DNA from: Theristus sp. LFF4_11
Taxonomy: Eukaryota; Nematoda; Chromadorea; Monhysterida; Xyalidae
NCBI GenBank assembly: GCA_030248135.1
Contig: JASANC010000197.1
Coordinates: 186,001-250,000, forward strand
DNA length: 64,000 nucleotides
Direction of reading: 5' to 3'
Shown one piece after another: positions 1 through 11,644 of this stretch (position 1 is its first letter; each line of letters begins with the position of its first letter). Under the pieces are notes generated by a model. That model ran no database searches, had not been told where the DNA came from, and was given only the letters and a program-made list of their open reading frames with translations. A program made the position numbers and the translations under genes.

Positions 1-37
1 CTTATTGTTTTCAGCAAAACAAACCGAACATAGTTGC

Positions 38-187
38 AAAGTGTTTTTGAAAATTCATTAAGAAATAAAAATTAGCGTATAATTTGCATCTGGTTGTGTT
101 TTGAAAATCAGTGGATTGAAAACACACACAAAACGATGCAAATAAATACACCATTTTTTATTTCTTAATAAATTTTCAAAACACTTT
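38..187. repeat. short inverted repeat (hairpin)
   Basis: Positions 38-71 and 153-187 are near-perfect inverted copies: AAAGTGTTTTTGAAAATTCA on the left and its complement, ending in TTTCAAAACACTTT, on the right. They enclose about 80 bp of AT-rich DNA. This is a small foldback or MITE remnant with no coding content; nothing else is seen in 188-318. Confidence 0.6.
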
Positions 188-392
188 CCAACCACAGACT
201 TTTGTATTTCTGAACAAAACACATGTTAAATTGAATAGAAAAATCCGATTGTTCAGTTGAATGTGGAAATGCAAACGTTTCGGAGGAATTTACTTCAGTG
301 TTTCAATCATTTTCAATGTACAGAGTGATCCAAAAAAACCACACGATAAGAATTGGTTCTAGCTCGCCAACGGGTAAAGGCGGAAACACCAT

Positions 393-545
393 TTAGTTTT
401 TCGTCCGTACGCATAAACGTCGTTCTAAATCCCGTGCGCAAACTAATCGTGTCCGTAATGCATTAAGATAGCACACACGACACGATTTCTAAATCGCGTG
501 GCCATTTTTTACGTGTCGTGTCCGTGCGTACGCACAAAAAACTAA
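393..545. mobile_element. small TIR element nested in the mariner-like element
   Basis: The ends are inverted copies: TTAGTTTTTCGTCCGTACGC at the left and its near-complement GCGTACGCACAAAAAACTAA at the right. The interior is short, AT/GC mixed and also partly self-complementary. It sits between the mariner-like left terminus and the transposase remnant, so it inserted later. No target duplication could be assigned by eye. Confidence 0.5.
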
Positions 546-884
546 TTGTTAAACGCGGCTTAAGTGGTTCGGGCTGAAATTTTAACCAAACATCACATAT
601 AGCTTTTTATTTTTTTGCGTTTAAATTTCATAGCAATCCGTCATGTGTAGTTTGCGAAATCAGCAATTTTATAAAAAAATCAGAAAAACCACGATTTTTA
701 CTTCATGATTTCGGATAGACATCGTCATCATCATCCAGGTTTTCATCAGGGAGTTAGGCCAGTTCATCTTCCATTTCACTGTCGTTCCCATCAGTGTGTC
801 TGTCTTGTCGAAGACGCTTGAACTGCTCAACATGAGCGCCTCGATTCTCGATCACAGCGGCCATGCGGTGTCGGAAACTCGACA

Positions 885-1112
885 GCACTTTTTGCTGGAG
901 CAATTGATTGCTGTAGATTGTTTCGACACCGGAGAGGGTCATTTCTTTCAATTCGTTTCGTACGAATCACTGTTGTTGCGCATTTTGTTTGCTCGTATGC
1001 ACTTTTTGCTGGAGCAATTGATTGCTGTAGATTGTTTCGACACCGGAGAGGGTCATTTCTTTCAATTCGTTTCGTACGAATAACTGTTGTTGCGCATTTT
1101 GTTTGCTCGTAT
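885..1112. repeat. 114-bp tandem duplication inside transposase remnant
   Basis: The block starting GCACTTTTTGCTGGAG at 885 repeats at 999 with a period of 114 bp and almost no change (one substitution seen: CGAATCAC versus CGAATAAC). 114 is divisible by three, so the minus-strand transposase frame stays open through both copies and gains 38 duplicated residues. Confidence 0.85.
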
Positions 1113-1482
1113 GCACCAACACAGAACACCTGCTGCTCAGTTGTCCAATCCATTTTTTTACAAAACGCAACAAAACCAAAAAAATCGGTGGCTTGACTGC
1201 TGCAACAAAAAAACAATGATTTCAGAAAAAATCGTGACAGCAAAAGTACCAAAGACGATTCCTGCATTGTTTTTTGTGTATTTGCCGCAAAAAGTCATTT
1301 TGTGCGTTTTTTCTGTTTCGTTTCGCCATTCATTACAGAGTTGACCAATTTGTCTGAAATTTTAACACACAAAATAACAAGCTATCATATATGTAATGCT
1401 TGTTTAAAATTTCAGCCCAAACCATCAACCTGTTGGCAAGCTGGAGCCGATTCTTATCGTGTAGTTTTTTTGGATCACCTTG

Positions 1483-2702
1483 TATTTTGCCACCGACATT
1501 TTTTCATGCAGTGAATGTTTGTGCTTTCTGAGACTTGATAAAATTAAGAACGTGATCACCTGAATCCAGAGTTGAAGAATTTTACAAGGATAATGCGACG
1601 AGCATATCAATGGGGGACTGTAACAAATCAAACACGTTCTGTAACTCTCAAAACATTATGAATATTCCATGGTGTTTTGCAAATTAGTAGAAGCTTTGAA
1701 ATAAATGAAAGTGATTTATGGTTCAGTCAACCAAGTTAGGCATTGCGATTCATTTAATCAATTTTCAATATTGTGGTTAGTTACGTAAACTGCATTCGTA
1801 AAAAACTGCTTCAAACACAACTCAGATGAGAGGTATTTTTCGCAGTTGTGTTGCCATTGCAATGGCATTATCTCGGAATCACAACGAACGACCACGAAAC
1901 GGTGATTTTTTTTTATTCATTCAATGAAATGAATTCTTGAACTTACTTAAACGAGTGTTCAAAACAATGTAAGTTGCAGCACGCGTGTTTAACGTGTCTC
2001 TTTTTCGCAAAATACAGAGCTTGTAAAAAAGAGACCGGTAGCGGAGTTTGGTGAAAACATCTTAGCCACGCAAATACGGTGTTTGATTTCAACCAACCCC
2101 GATGCACCGTTCTTGTTGCTGTAATGCACAGTTTCGCATGCTCTTATTCTGCGAAAAAAGCGACAGGCTTAGCCAAACATGCTTTACTGGAATTTAATTC
2201 CACTAAAGTTTGCGGTTGGCTCTCACCAAGTCGGAATGAAAGTTCATATTGAACTCAGAAATCATGCACTCATTCACATTCATTCAGAACTGAGAACGGC
2301 ATGCGACCATGCGCTGAAGAAAAATACCAATGCTAGATTACTGATGCTTTTTTATTATTTCAGATGAGCCACAGTTGCACAGTTACCGAGCCAGTTAACG
2401 AAAGATCTGAAGCTGTTCTTTGACTGTTTTGTTTTCATTTGATTGAATATTGCTCAAAACCGTGCAGCTTATGTCATACTACGGGTAATCTTCATGAATC
2501 TTCAATTCCACTGTTATTTTTTATGTTCCATCTGTGATACGCTGTTTGATATTCAATGAATGAAATGGAAATTTATTGATGAAGTGGGTTAGGTTCATTG
2601 GATTTAAAGTTAGAATGCTTTTCAATACATTGTTGTTGGTTTGAAAACCGTCTCTGCGCATCTGCATTCCAATTGTTCTCTACCTTGCTAGACAACAAAA
2701 AA
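1483..2702. other. intergenic, no gene seen
   Basis: AT-rich DNA between the mariner-like element and NOP2. The only open frames are short and low-complexity. No RNA gene or family match was recognised. The NOP2 promoter is presumably in the last few hundred bases, but no core motif stands out. Confidence 0.4.
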
Positions 2703-5700
2703 ATGGTGAGAGTAAAAGAAATTGGAGAGTCACCACTGCCACAGGATGGCAAGAAGAAACCCAAGAAAAAACGCAGGAAGGCAAACAAAGTTGCTGACGA
2801 TCAGACAAACGTAATTTATCCTTCGCTTGTACGTTCTGAAAAATGCGTGCTGTCTGCTGACTAAAATAGTTTTCAGGCACCATCGAACAAAACAGCGTCA
2901 GCTAAGCGAACGTTGAAAGCGTCTGAATCGGTGAAGAATGTGAGTGCCAGGTGTTTGCGGCACCTGTGCGGTACGCGGTGAAGAAGAAGCTTGCCGTTTT
3001 TACACTTCTTTGTTATGTTGAAAAAATCTTCAGAAACGCCGCAAGGCTCGCCCAAAGGCAACACAGCCACAGTCTGCAGACAACAAAACGAACAACAAGA
3101 AGCAGACGATGGCGTTGTTCGCCGACGAGTCCGCTGTGTGTTGCGTTCGCAGTGATCTGGAAAACTCCGTTGCAGTGGGTTCAGTGTTTTGCGTATTGCA
3201 GGACGACGATGATGATGATGATTTGTCTGATATTGAGCTGTTGAACGACCAGAATGAGCAGATGGACGCAGACGAACAGGAGCAGGCACAGGGCTCGTCA
3301 TCTGGGGACAGTGCGTCTGACGAGGACTCGGTGGAGTGCAGGCGTTTGCATGTGCATTTGTGCGCTCAGTGCTGCATTGCACTTGTTGTCAACACTGATG
3401 CAACAGAAATCAACCTGGCCACAATCACTGGCACTACAATATCCTTTTGAAAACATCACCAACTGCCATTTTGTTTTGTCTTGCAGCTTTCCATTGAAGA
3501 GGCGTCCAAAAAGTTGGAGAGACGTCGCCACAAAGACGTGTGGGTTCACAGTTGTTTTTGAAAAAAAATTTAAATTTTTACCCACGTTCAATTTGTGAAG
3601 AAGCACAATGTGTCCAATTGGTGTCACGGTCTCATTCAGACAATTAGCCGCAGCCGAGCTGGTGACCAACATTGAACAGTCATCGGCCTGTGAAGTGCCA
3701 ACCGTGGACGAAGTACAGAAGCAGTTGAGAGAGGCACCGAACCTGAGCATCATTGGTGAGCGCATTGAGCACGTGATGCACACGCTCGCTCAGTTCGCAA
3801 CGCGCCGCCATCCACAACGGTGCGGTGGTCTTTGTAGCGTCCTGTGCATGTGAAGCTTGTCACTAAACTGTAAAGTTTTGTTGCAACTTGAAACTAGCGA
3901 GAAGCGAGCTTTCATGTTTTCATGTCACTCATTTATTGCAGGAGTCGCCATGAATACGTCGAAATCCTCGTGAAAGATCTCTGCGCGTTTTACAGTTACA
4001 ACGAGTATTTGATGGAGAAGATTCTCAGCATCTTTCCGTTGGCTGAGGTGAGTTTCAATGAAGAACGTTTACCGGTGTGTTTTTGAATGGTTCACTAGTT
4101 CTCAACAAGCCCCAATTCAGGTTCGTGAGTTTCTCGAAGCGAACGAAGCGGAGCGCCCAGTGACGCTGCGTGCGAACACACTGAAGACACGCCGACGGGA
4201 CCTGGCACAGGCTCTGATCAGTCGCGGGGTGAACGTGGACGTCACGGGCGAATGGAGCAAGGTCGCATTGACTGTGTTCGACTCGCAAGTGCCCATTGGT
4301 ATGCTGCCCTGATGGTTGAACGTGTGTCACGCTGAATGCATCCGTCGCTTGCAGCGTTCTTGTTGTTAATTGCCGCCGCTACGGAAAGGGAAGGGCCGGT
4401 GCCAGTTTAGCGACAGGCACGCTGAATGTGAAGACTCGCAGCGTTTGACGATCGAGCAACTCACTGCTGTCGGTGGATGTTGCCTTCAAGCTTGTGCTGC
4501 ACATTTCAGGTGCAACACCAGAGTACTTGGCCGGCCACTACATGTTGCAGGGTGCTAGCAGTTTGTTGCCAGTGATGGCGTTGGCGCCACAAGTGAGCAG
4601 TTACGCATCACAGCAGTTTTCATTCACCAGGGTTCGTTTCAGACATCTCCATCTGCAAGTTATGCTCGTTCGCAGGAGAACGAGCGCATTCTGGACATGT
4701 GCGCGGCACCGGGCGGCAAGGCGGCGCACATCGCAGCGCTCATGAAGAACACGGGCGTGCTGCTCGCGAACGACCTGAACGCACAGCGGTGTCGCGCAGT
4801 CGTCGGTCGGTTCGCAATCACTCAATCGAGTCGTTAATGGAGTGCAGCGAAACGCAGCAACAGCGTGTGCTGTGCACAGCTATTGAGCCGCTTTCCAGTG
4901 CAGCTTTAGTCTCACTCTCATTGAGTTGGTTCGCGTGATTTGCAGGCAATTTACATCGTTTGGGTGTCAACAACGCGGTGGTATCGAATCTGGATGCGTG
5001 CGTCTTTCCGAAGGTGAGCGTCTTTTTCTTGTGGCTACCATTCTTGAAAATTGACGTCAGCCAGGCTGCACGTGAGTGAGCGTTATTTTTTGACGACCTT
5101 CAAAATGCGACTGCTCGGAAGCCGGAAGGCTCTGAATCGATCGCTTATTACAGAGGCCCGAAAGCGGTCATCAGCGGAGCGAGCGTTGTTTCACTTTCAG
5201 ATGCAGGCGCGCATGTTTGACCGTGTGCTGCTGGACGCGCCATGCAGCGGCACAGGCGTCATCGCAAAGGATGCCACTGTTAAGGTGTGCCTGTCGTTCA
5301 CTGCGAGAACACACCGTCGAAGCAGAAAACGACTGACCTGCGAAGCTGAAGCTTTCTTGTGTGCAATTTCTGCAAAACCGTCGACGATATTGTTGTTGTT
5401 GCACCTAAACGCGTTGATTTCGAATCCCAGTTCACTTTCTTTGACGTTTTTCGACTGCAGAGAGAACCGTGTGCTTATAAAGGACGAGTGTTCAAAACTG
5501 TCATATGAGTGCAGGTGAACAAGGACATCAAGGACGTACAGCGGCGACACACGCTGCAGCGCAAACTGATACTGGCCGCCATTGACTCGTTGGACGCAAA
5601 CTCAAAGACCGGCGGCTACGTCGTTTATTCAACGTGCTCCATTCTGGTGAGCTTTCGGTTGGCTTGCGCTGCCTCGTGGTTTTGTTCCTTTGCATGTTTT

Positions 5701-6480
5701 GGTTTATGTGCAGATCGAAGAGAACGAAGCTGTTGTGAATTACGCACTGCGAAAGCGCAACGTGAAACTGGTGCCCACTGGCATCGAGTTTGGCATCGAT
5801 GGCTTCACAAAGTTAGTTATGCTTGCTGGCGCTGTCAAAGCGTCTCATTCAATTCGTCATGCTAGTGTCTTAAAACTGGAAAACGCTTTTGAAACGCAGA
5901 TACCGTGAGCACCGGTTCCATCCATCGCTGAAGCTCACTCGCCGCTACTACCCGCACACGCACAACATGGACGGATTCTTTGTTGCGAAACTGAGAAAGT
6001 TCTCGAATGAAATTCCGAAAGGTGCCTGCCTGGTCATCTGCGGTTTTTTGTTGTTAAACTTGACAAAAAAATATCACAATTGATGCAATTTCAGCGTCAA
6101 CCGAAGATGAAGACGTCGAAAACGCGGCTGGTGATAACACATCGCAAGACAACAGTAAAATGCAAAAGAAACCTGGCAAGGAAACGAGAAAGTCAACAAC
6201 GGCAAGCCCGCAAAATTCGCTCCTTGACTCATCACCTCAATCAAAGACTCTGTCAACTTCTGATTCAAACGTGACACCAAAATCGAAGCGTTGGAAGAAA
6301 AGAAAACGGCAACAACTGGCGAAAGACAGTGGCGCACACAAACCAGCTGACAGCGACTCGTCCAAAGAGCGCCCAAGATCACAAACAAGTGTGACCCCAT
6401 CGAAGTCCGCTCTGAAACGGCGCAAATGGGCAAAAGCAAACGCGAAAAAGAAGAACGCAAAAGCCAATACAGTTTCATGA
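2703..6480 (+). CDS. NOP2: NOP2/NSUN1 rRNA (cytosine-5) methyltransferase
   Basis: Nucleolar S-adenosylmethionine-dependent m5C methyltransferase of large-subunit rRNA, also needed for 60S assembly. Exon 1 (2703-2810) starts ATG and is Lys/Arg-rich, as in the family. Exons at 2877-2939, 3034 onward and about 3202 give a basic then Asp/Glu-rich N-terminus. The conserved part starts near 3950 ([19 protein letters not shown]). It then shows the PRVTLR-type region, [17 protein letters not shown] (about 4510), the SAM-binding [10 protein letters not shown] (about 4695), motif [11 protein letters not shown] with a catalytic Cys (about 5235), and motif VI VYSTCSI with the second Cys (about 5630). 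[20 protein letters not shown] follows near 5930. The tail is Lys/Ser-rich and ends TGA 6478-6480. About a dozen small introns. The short in-frame stretch 3136-3201 may be an intron. EIF2B2 follows 306 bp downstream on the same strand. Identification is secure; some 5' exon borders are approximate. Confidence 0.93.
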
Positions 6481-6786
6481 AAGTTTTGTTTCTGATCATT
6501 TGTCGGTTGATGTTCTTGTTGGAGATTTTTTGGTTACACTGTTGTTGGATTGTGTCTGAGGACTGTTACGAAATCGTGTTGAGAAGAAAGATAAAACTAT
6601 AAACATACTTAGTTGTGCTTGCATGATGCAATCTTGTTTTGGTACGAAGCATTCAATTGGTTGTTGGTGTATTTTTTGTTCGTCAGCTCAATCTTGTCTT
6701 CTAACAGCTCATAATAGTTTTTGAACTACTGTTTTTGTAATCGGCAAACCACTTGAGATCGGAGAGACACCAATTTCGAGCAAGAC
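6481..6786. promoter_or_regulatory. NOP2-EIF2B2 intergenic spacer
   Basis: 306 bp, AT-rich, with GATAAAACTATAAAC-type sequence near 6588 that may serve NOP2 polyadenylation. The spacing is short and the genes are co-directional, so a shared polycistronic unit is possible. No intercistronic signal was recognised. Confidence 0.3.
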
Positions 6787-9055
6787 ATGGCACCACCCGA
6801 TTTGGAACGCGACCGAAATCGACTGATCGTTGACTTGAAACAGGGGTACGTTGACAAGTTTGTAGCGCACGTTGATTCACTGCTCATTCGCAAAACCTAC
6901 AACTGCTCATCTGCAGCAAATTCACCGAGAGTCCGAATGAGCTTGCGAGAGCGACCGTGGTACACCTGCGCAAAGTGGTGGCACACGGCACCTACACGAA
7001 CGTGAAGTTGGTCGGCAGTCGCATTGTTGCATTTGGTCGTTTGTAACCCGTGACACAATGCGGCAGTCGTTTGTATTGATTGCAGTGAGCTGATAAACTT
7101 AATTCGCTCTGAGGGTCAGCAATTGGCCAGTGCTCGGACAAGCGAGTTTACGGTTGGCAACATGGTGCTGCGTGGTCAGTGAATCTGCTTTTCTGTGAAA
7201 ATGAACGTGACGTTGCAAGTTCACTGATACAAGCTGACGCAACCAGTTTCAGTGCTGAAGTTGATCAGAGAAGAGCGTGTCCGTCTCTGCAGTGGACTCG
7301 ATGAATTTCCAGCCGATCCGTACGATTCACTGCATGTAACTTTTGTTGACGTTCAATTTTTCGTTTTTCTTGCTGTCCGCGCAGTTTTGTATGTAGCAAC
7401 ACAGAAGGTGAGTCAGTCGAGTGATTGCAAAGTGAGGTGATCGCAGTTGTTTTCGTGTTCACCAGAGCCTGTGGGAGCAGCAAGAGCAGACGCCGCCTGC
7501 GATTGACCGTGGCGAACTGAAGGTGGCCATCATTGCAACACTCGGCGAGTTCCTGTCCGAGCTGGAATGTGCACTGGAGACAATCGCTGCACAGGCACCG
7601 GAGCACATTGACGAAAGAGATCAGCTGCTGACACTCGCATGCAGCAGCACTGTGCAGCACTTTCTCTTGGTGCGTTCTGCCTCGTGTTTTGCTCACAGTT
7701 GAACCTGCATGTTGAATCGGTGCATCAGCGGGTTCGACCAGTTAGTGAGTGCAATTCAAGCGCAGCCAATCAGCGGTCCGAGCAAGAACGTGCAATGGCT
7801 ACGCTTTCAAAAAATACGGTTTTCAATCGAATCAGCCTTTATCCACTTTCACGGGTTCATGAACGTTACATGTTCCAGGCAGCCGCTCGAAAGCGCCGTT
7901 TCCGTGTGCTGATCGCGCAGAACGCACCTTCAAACAAGGTTCGTCCACTCTCTCAGTGCGAGCTTTCATTGCGATGCATCGTGTGCCGCGTGTTGCAGGG
8001 TGATGAGCTGGCGGCTCGGTTGCGCGAGGCGACCGGCGGGGCAGCAAGAACAGACAAGAAAGACGCAGCACGATTCGGCGGCATCGAGGTGGTGCCGGAC
8101 GCTGCCGTGTTTGCTGTGATGCCACAGGTTGCTGGTGTCATTGTAGCAGTGTGAGTGAATGAGACCAGTGCACTGATGATAGCTGATGTGTGTGTGCTCG
8201 TAGGTGAACAAGGTTGTGCTTGGAGCAAACGCGGTGCTAGCAGACGGCGGCTTCATTGGCGCCGCTGGCAGCTACGCACTTTGTCTGGCCGCACAACGAT
8301 GCTCTGTGCCCGTCAGTTTCATTTCAGTCTCTTATTGGATTCTCTTGTGTAAACCCGTTCCATCTTGAATGGATCAGCTTGATTTTCAAGAACAAATGTC
8401 CGTTTCCCCCATGATATGCCTCCTTGAACATCTGCTGAACCTGCTTCAAAAGACCTAAAACCAAAGTTCATTTGTACCAAGGCACGCCAGACGATTCTGG
8501 CCGGTTCCGCGAGACCGCGGCACCTAGGAACCCCTTGCACGAAAGGTTTCGACATTTTTTTGATTTCAAAATGACGACAAGAACCGTTTTTGCAGGTTAT
8601 TGTGGTCGCTGGTTTCTACAAGATGACGCCCAAATTCCTGAGCGCGCACGACCAGGAGCATTTCAACGTGCTCTGCGCACCGCAGCTGCTGCCTGCAACG
8701 GCCAGCGGTCAGCAGCGTTTCTCCATTTCAGTTTTTCAGCTTGATCTTGCCAAGATCGCAGCACTCCGTTGCAGCTGGCTTGGTGGGTCGCATCAGTGTC
8801 TACCACAGCACCAGCGATTACGTGCCGCCAGCGTTGGTCTCGTTGTACATCATGCAAACGTAAGTGCTGCACCAGGAAATGTGTACGAACGAGGCAGCGA
8901 CTGGCCAGCAACAGTTTTGCAAAACGTCGTGTTTGCAGCACAACAAAGATATCCAGCCAGTGATTGCACATTTCAGCTCTGCCAACTCGCCGTCGTACGT
9001 TTACCGTTTGCTCGGTGAGTACTTCCACCCAGACGACATTGCAACAAGCAGCTGA
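6787..9055 (+). CDS. EIF2B2: translation initiation factor eIF2B subunit beta
   Basis: Regulatory subunit of the cytosolic eIF2B complex, the guanine-nucleotide exchange factor for eIF2. ATG at 6787; TGA at 9053-9055. Small exons give, in order: an N-terminal helical part; ELINLIRSEGQQLASA (about 7088) with TVGNMVLR; VLKLIREERVRL (about 7254); LSELECALETIAAQAPEHID (about 7555-7615); AARKRRFRVLIAQNAPSN (about 7879); the Rossmann-like part with DAAVFAVMPQ (about 8098) and VNKVVLGANAVLADGGFIGA (about 8202); and the family C-terminus YVYRLLGEYFHPDD (about 8998). This order matches eIF2B-beta specifically, ending in the typical YRL-x6-HPDD. An intron of about 280 bp (about 8312-8594) is longer than its neighbours and may hold a decayed repeat. 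No frame break seen. Confidence 0.93.
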
Positions 9056-9462
9056 GGAGCTCACATAAAGCATCTTTGAACTACGATTCTGTGATTGCAA
9101 GTGAACATTGCTTGTTATGTCATTTGTTGACTTGATTGTATTCAATCTAAACATATCAATTTTTTAGTTTCTGCGACTCAATGGGTTTGCAGACGTGAAA
9201 GGAAACTAGATTCCGATCTTTGTGTGGCCATTCAAAATTGCCTAAATGACTCGGCCCTATAGAGGACTCGGATCACTTTGCCAATTTTGAATTGCCGCGT
9301 CATGCATGAAACTGGTTACCTATCTTGGCATTGAGTCTCGGGTCGAAAATAAAAGATCATACACCCGAATGAAACACAAATCAAAATTCCGTATTCTCTC
9401 ACACTAGACAAACAAACAAACGAACGGCAACAAGAAATAACAGAAAACCATTAACAAATAGT
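9056..9462. other. convergent intergenic region
   Basis: Lies between the 3' ends of EIF2B2 (+) and MRPL14 (-). AT-rich, no open frame of note, and no RNA gene recognised. Confidence 0.4.
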
Positions 9463-10190
9463 TCAAATAAATTTCGTGGCGATTGTGAGCACCTTTGCGA
9501 GTCGTGGTTCATTTTTTCTGATGCAACGTTCACGCAGCGCAGCTGGGATGGGCGCTGTGAGCCTGGTGCCAAGCAGACTGCCATTTCTGTCCATGAGCAC
9601 CACATTGTTTGAATCAAAACTGGGTATGCCATGCTTACGCTGAGACCGATGCACTTTGCAGCCAACCACGATGCCACGAATGGCCTCGCCTTGCACAGCA
9701 ACATTCATCTGCAACACGTAAACCAGACGTTGACATTCAAAAACCGGTTTCGCTTGAAATTGTGGCTTTTGGACATATTCGAAACCATGCGCACCAACCG
9801 TCAACATACCAACAGGAAGACACACCAGCAACATGGCACAACACTACAACAGAATGCTGCACTGACCAAATCGCCGAGCTGCGCCTTTGGCATGTGGTCA
9901 CGTCGGCGGCCCTGTTTCAGGACATCGAAGCAGTAGGCCGGTCTGCCGCTGAGTGCGGCCTTGCGACCCAGCTCAGAGTTGTCAACGACCTTCAGGCGTG
10001 TCCGTCTGCTGATGCCGAACGTTGGGGGCCGGTGACGGTGGTGAGACATCTCGTCCCTGAAATGGCTGTAGCCATCGGGCAGTGTCCGTGCGACAACAAT
10101 AACCAGACTGCAAAAAACATAATTGTGTTGGCACAGTAAACGCACACACTGGCGAGAACACCGGTCAACAGCCTTCATGTTCCTTGCCAT
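9463..10190 (-). CDS. MRPL14: mitochondrial ribosomal protein L14 (uL14m)
   Basis: Large-subunit protein of the mitochondrial ribosome. On the minus strand an ATG at 10190 opens MARNMKAVDRCSR. A small intron follows (donor GTGTGTGCG, acceptor TTTTTTGCAG), then an exon with RTRLKVVDNSELGRKA, the family signature VVDNSxLG. A second intron (about 9715-9842) leads to the last exon, MNVAVQGEAIRGIVVGCK, then FDSNNVVLMDRNGSLLGTR and PIPAALRER. FDSNNVVL-x4-G-x2-GTR is diagnostic of uL14/uL14m. TGA at 9463-9465. The exon 1 to exon 2 phase works out, which supports the chosen start. The N-terminus is Arg/Lys-rich with hydrophobics, compatible with mitochondrial import. A second minus-strand gene for a probably mitochondrial protein lies just upstream. 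Confidence 0.9.
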
Positions 10191-10526
10191 CAATGTTCCG
10201 AACCTGCGACAGTCTTTGTAATTCTCCATTCGATTCTTTCTCTTTTATCTCATCTGGTTCTTTGCCCCAGCCAAGGCATTGTTTCGGCTGAGCTTGTACG
10301 CAAAGAAAATGGTTTTCTCCACATTCCACACCGTAATCTGATTAGAATTTTATTTGCATGGACTTTCATTCAATCGAAGACGTCCGTCAGATTTCACCAA
10401 TAGCCAACAAATATCCCGAGAACCGAGCGTAGACTTGCACAAGCAAAGCAAAAGAGCAGCCAGCCAGCATAAGTAAACGGTCTCAACAACGACAACAGTG
10501 TTCATCCACCATGACACCATGGCACC
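10191..10526. promoter_or_regulatory. spacer between two minus-strand genes
   Basis: About 340 bp between MRPL14 and the C1orf53-like gene, both on the minus strand, so it would hold the MRPL14 promoter or an intercistronic region. No specific motif recognised. Confidence 0.3.
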
Positions 10527-11138
10527 TCAGACATAATAAGCACCGTTCCAAATTGGTTTTTTGTTCTTGACATTCCGCCAGCCATACGGACAATGACGAC
10601 AGCCGTTCGCGCAGCATTCGCCATTCAGCAGCAACTGAGAGACGGTCATCACGGTGTGGCCACTCTGCGGGCATTCATAGGTGGTGTGGCGTCGCTGCAC
10701 CGCGTGCAAGTGTGCCATGTAGATGTCGCGTTCCGATCTGCTCAGTTCGTCGTAACGCGCCGACGGAATCTCGGCCACCTCGATCGAGCGTTTGTAGAGC
10801 GCAAAGTTTGCGATGCTCCGTGCGCCGTCGCCCTTGACCAACGCGAACGTGTCTCGCGGCGCCGGCAGCTCGGCGTACACGGGCCGGGCGGCACGCCAGT
10901 CCAGGGGTGCACGCGTCATCGAGCGCTGTGGCGTGGTCGTCAGGCTGCTTGTTGCCTCCGCATTTGCTGCGTCTGTTGTGTCGTCTAATCTGGATGCATC
11001 GGCGTCGGCTTGCGTCGATGCAGATGCGGCGACGTTCATGTTGAAACGAATGATTGCGGCGCGGCACGACCACGGAGGGCGACCGGTGAAATGCGATCTC
11101 GGGCATCTGCAAGAACGCCAGCAATCACAAGCAAACAA
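10527..11138 (-). CDS. C1orf53/DUF5522-like small cysteine protein
   Basis: Single-exon open frame of 203 codons. The C-terminal third carries the family hallmark NGECCANGCRHCPYG followed by WRNVKNKKPI, a CC-x3-CRHCPYG motif as in human C1orf53 and DUF5522 proteins. Upstream comes a region ARYDELSRSERDIYMAHLHA and the segment TTYECPQSGHTVMTVSQLLL, also family-like. The N-terminus is Arg/Cys/Ala-rich and could be a mitochondrial presequence. A later Met (about residue 34) is an alternative start. The biochemical role of the family is unknown; the cysteine cluster suggests metal binding, which is inference. It lies head-to-tail with MRPL14 on the same strand. Confidence 0.75.
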   Translation of the reverse strand: MFACDCWRSCRCPRSHFTGRPPWSCRAAIIRFNMNVAASASTQADADASRLDDTTDAANAEATSSLTTTPQRSMTRAPLDWRAARPVYAELPAPRDTFALVKGDGARSIANFALYKRSIEVAEIPSARYDELSRSERDIYMAHLHAVQRRHTTYECPQSGHTVMTVSQLLLNGECCANGCRHCPYGWRNVKNKKPIWNGAYYV

Positions 11139-11474
11139 AGCCTAGCTGTCGTCGGTCGATCAATGGCACGTTGTGTCGACTGGCCTACGTTTGGAACACG
11201 GAATAACTGATAACCTGATAACGCTTCACTCTTTCGGGACGATCAAAAGACCAACAACTCGCAAAAAATGCAATCAAGGAAATGAGAAAGCAGACTGCTG
11301 ACCACACGACCACCGTGTTGCAGCTGTACTTTTCATAAACTTTTCATATCGGCGGACTACCGGCAAGGATTGCTTCGTGAACGGGCACACCAGCAACGAA
11401 CTGCACGCTGCACCAGTGAGCCATCGTCTTTCTTTTCTTAATTTTGTGTCGTGACAACAAGACAAACTGTGACG

Positions 11475-11644
11475 ACTGCAGATGAACTCTAAATTATTGA
11501 TAATCAGCTGATTGGTTAGTGATCACAATGCATGCTTTCTGTGCAGAACGACTCCCCCACAGCGCAATGCCTGCACAGAAAGCGTACATCACGTGATCAC
11601 CAACCAATCAGCTGGTTGCCTATAATTTCATGTTCATCTGCAGT
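11475..11644. mobile_element. MITE family M1, copy 1
   Basis: About 170 bp. The ends CTGCAGATGAAC and GTTCATCTGCAG are inverted. Inside, AATCAGCTGATTGGTTAGTG is mirrored by ATCACCAACCAATCAGCTGG, and CTTTCTGTGCAG by CTGCACAGAAAG. Related copies occur at 21407 and 50258. The flanking 11139-11474 region contains no recognisable gene. Confidence 0.8.

Larger units (their letters stand above)
321..1482 (-). mobile_element. mariner-like element, internally deleted
   Basis: The terminal inverted repeats are about 55 bp, starting CAGAGTGATCCAAAAA on the left and ending TTTTTGGATCACCTTG on the right. Each is flanked by TA, as expected for a Tc1/mariner target duplication. The minus strand, about 1180 down to 754, encodes a transposase remnant. 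It starts MDWTTEQQVFCVGAYEQ, which resembles the N-terminal helix-turn-helix of DUF4817-type transposases. It ends near SSFRHRMAAVIENRGAHVEQ, which resembles the C-terminal tail of the same proteins. The catalytic DDE core between them is missing, so this is a non-autonomous deletion derivative. Two related elements are at 25949 and 39600. Confidence 0.75.
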
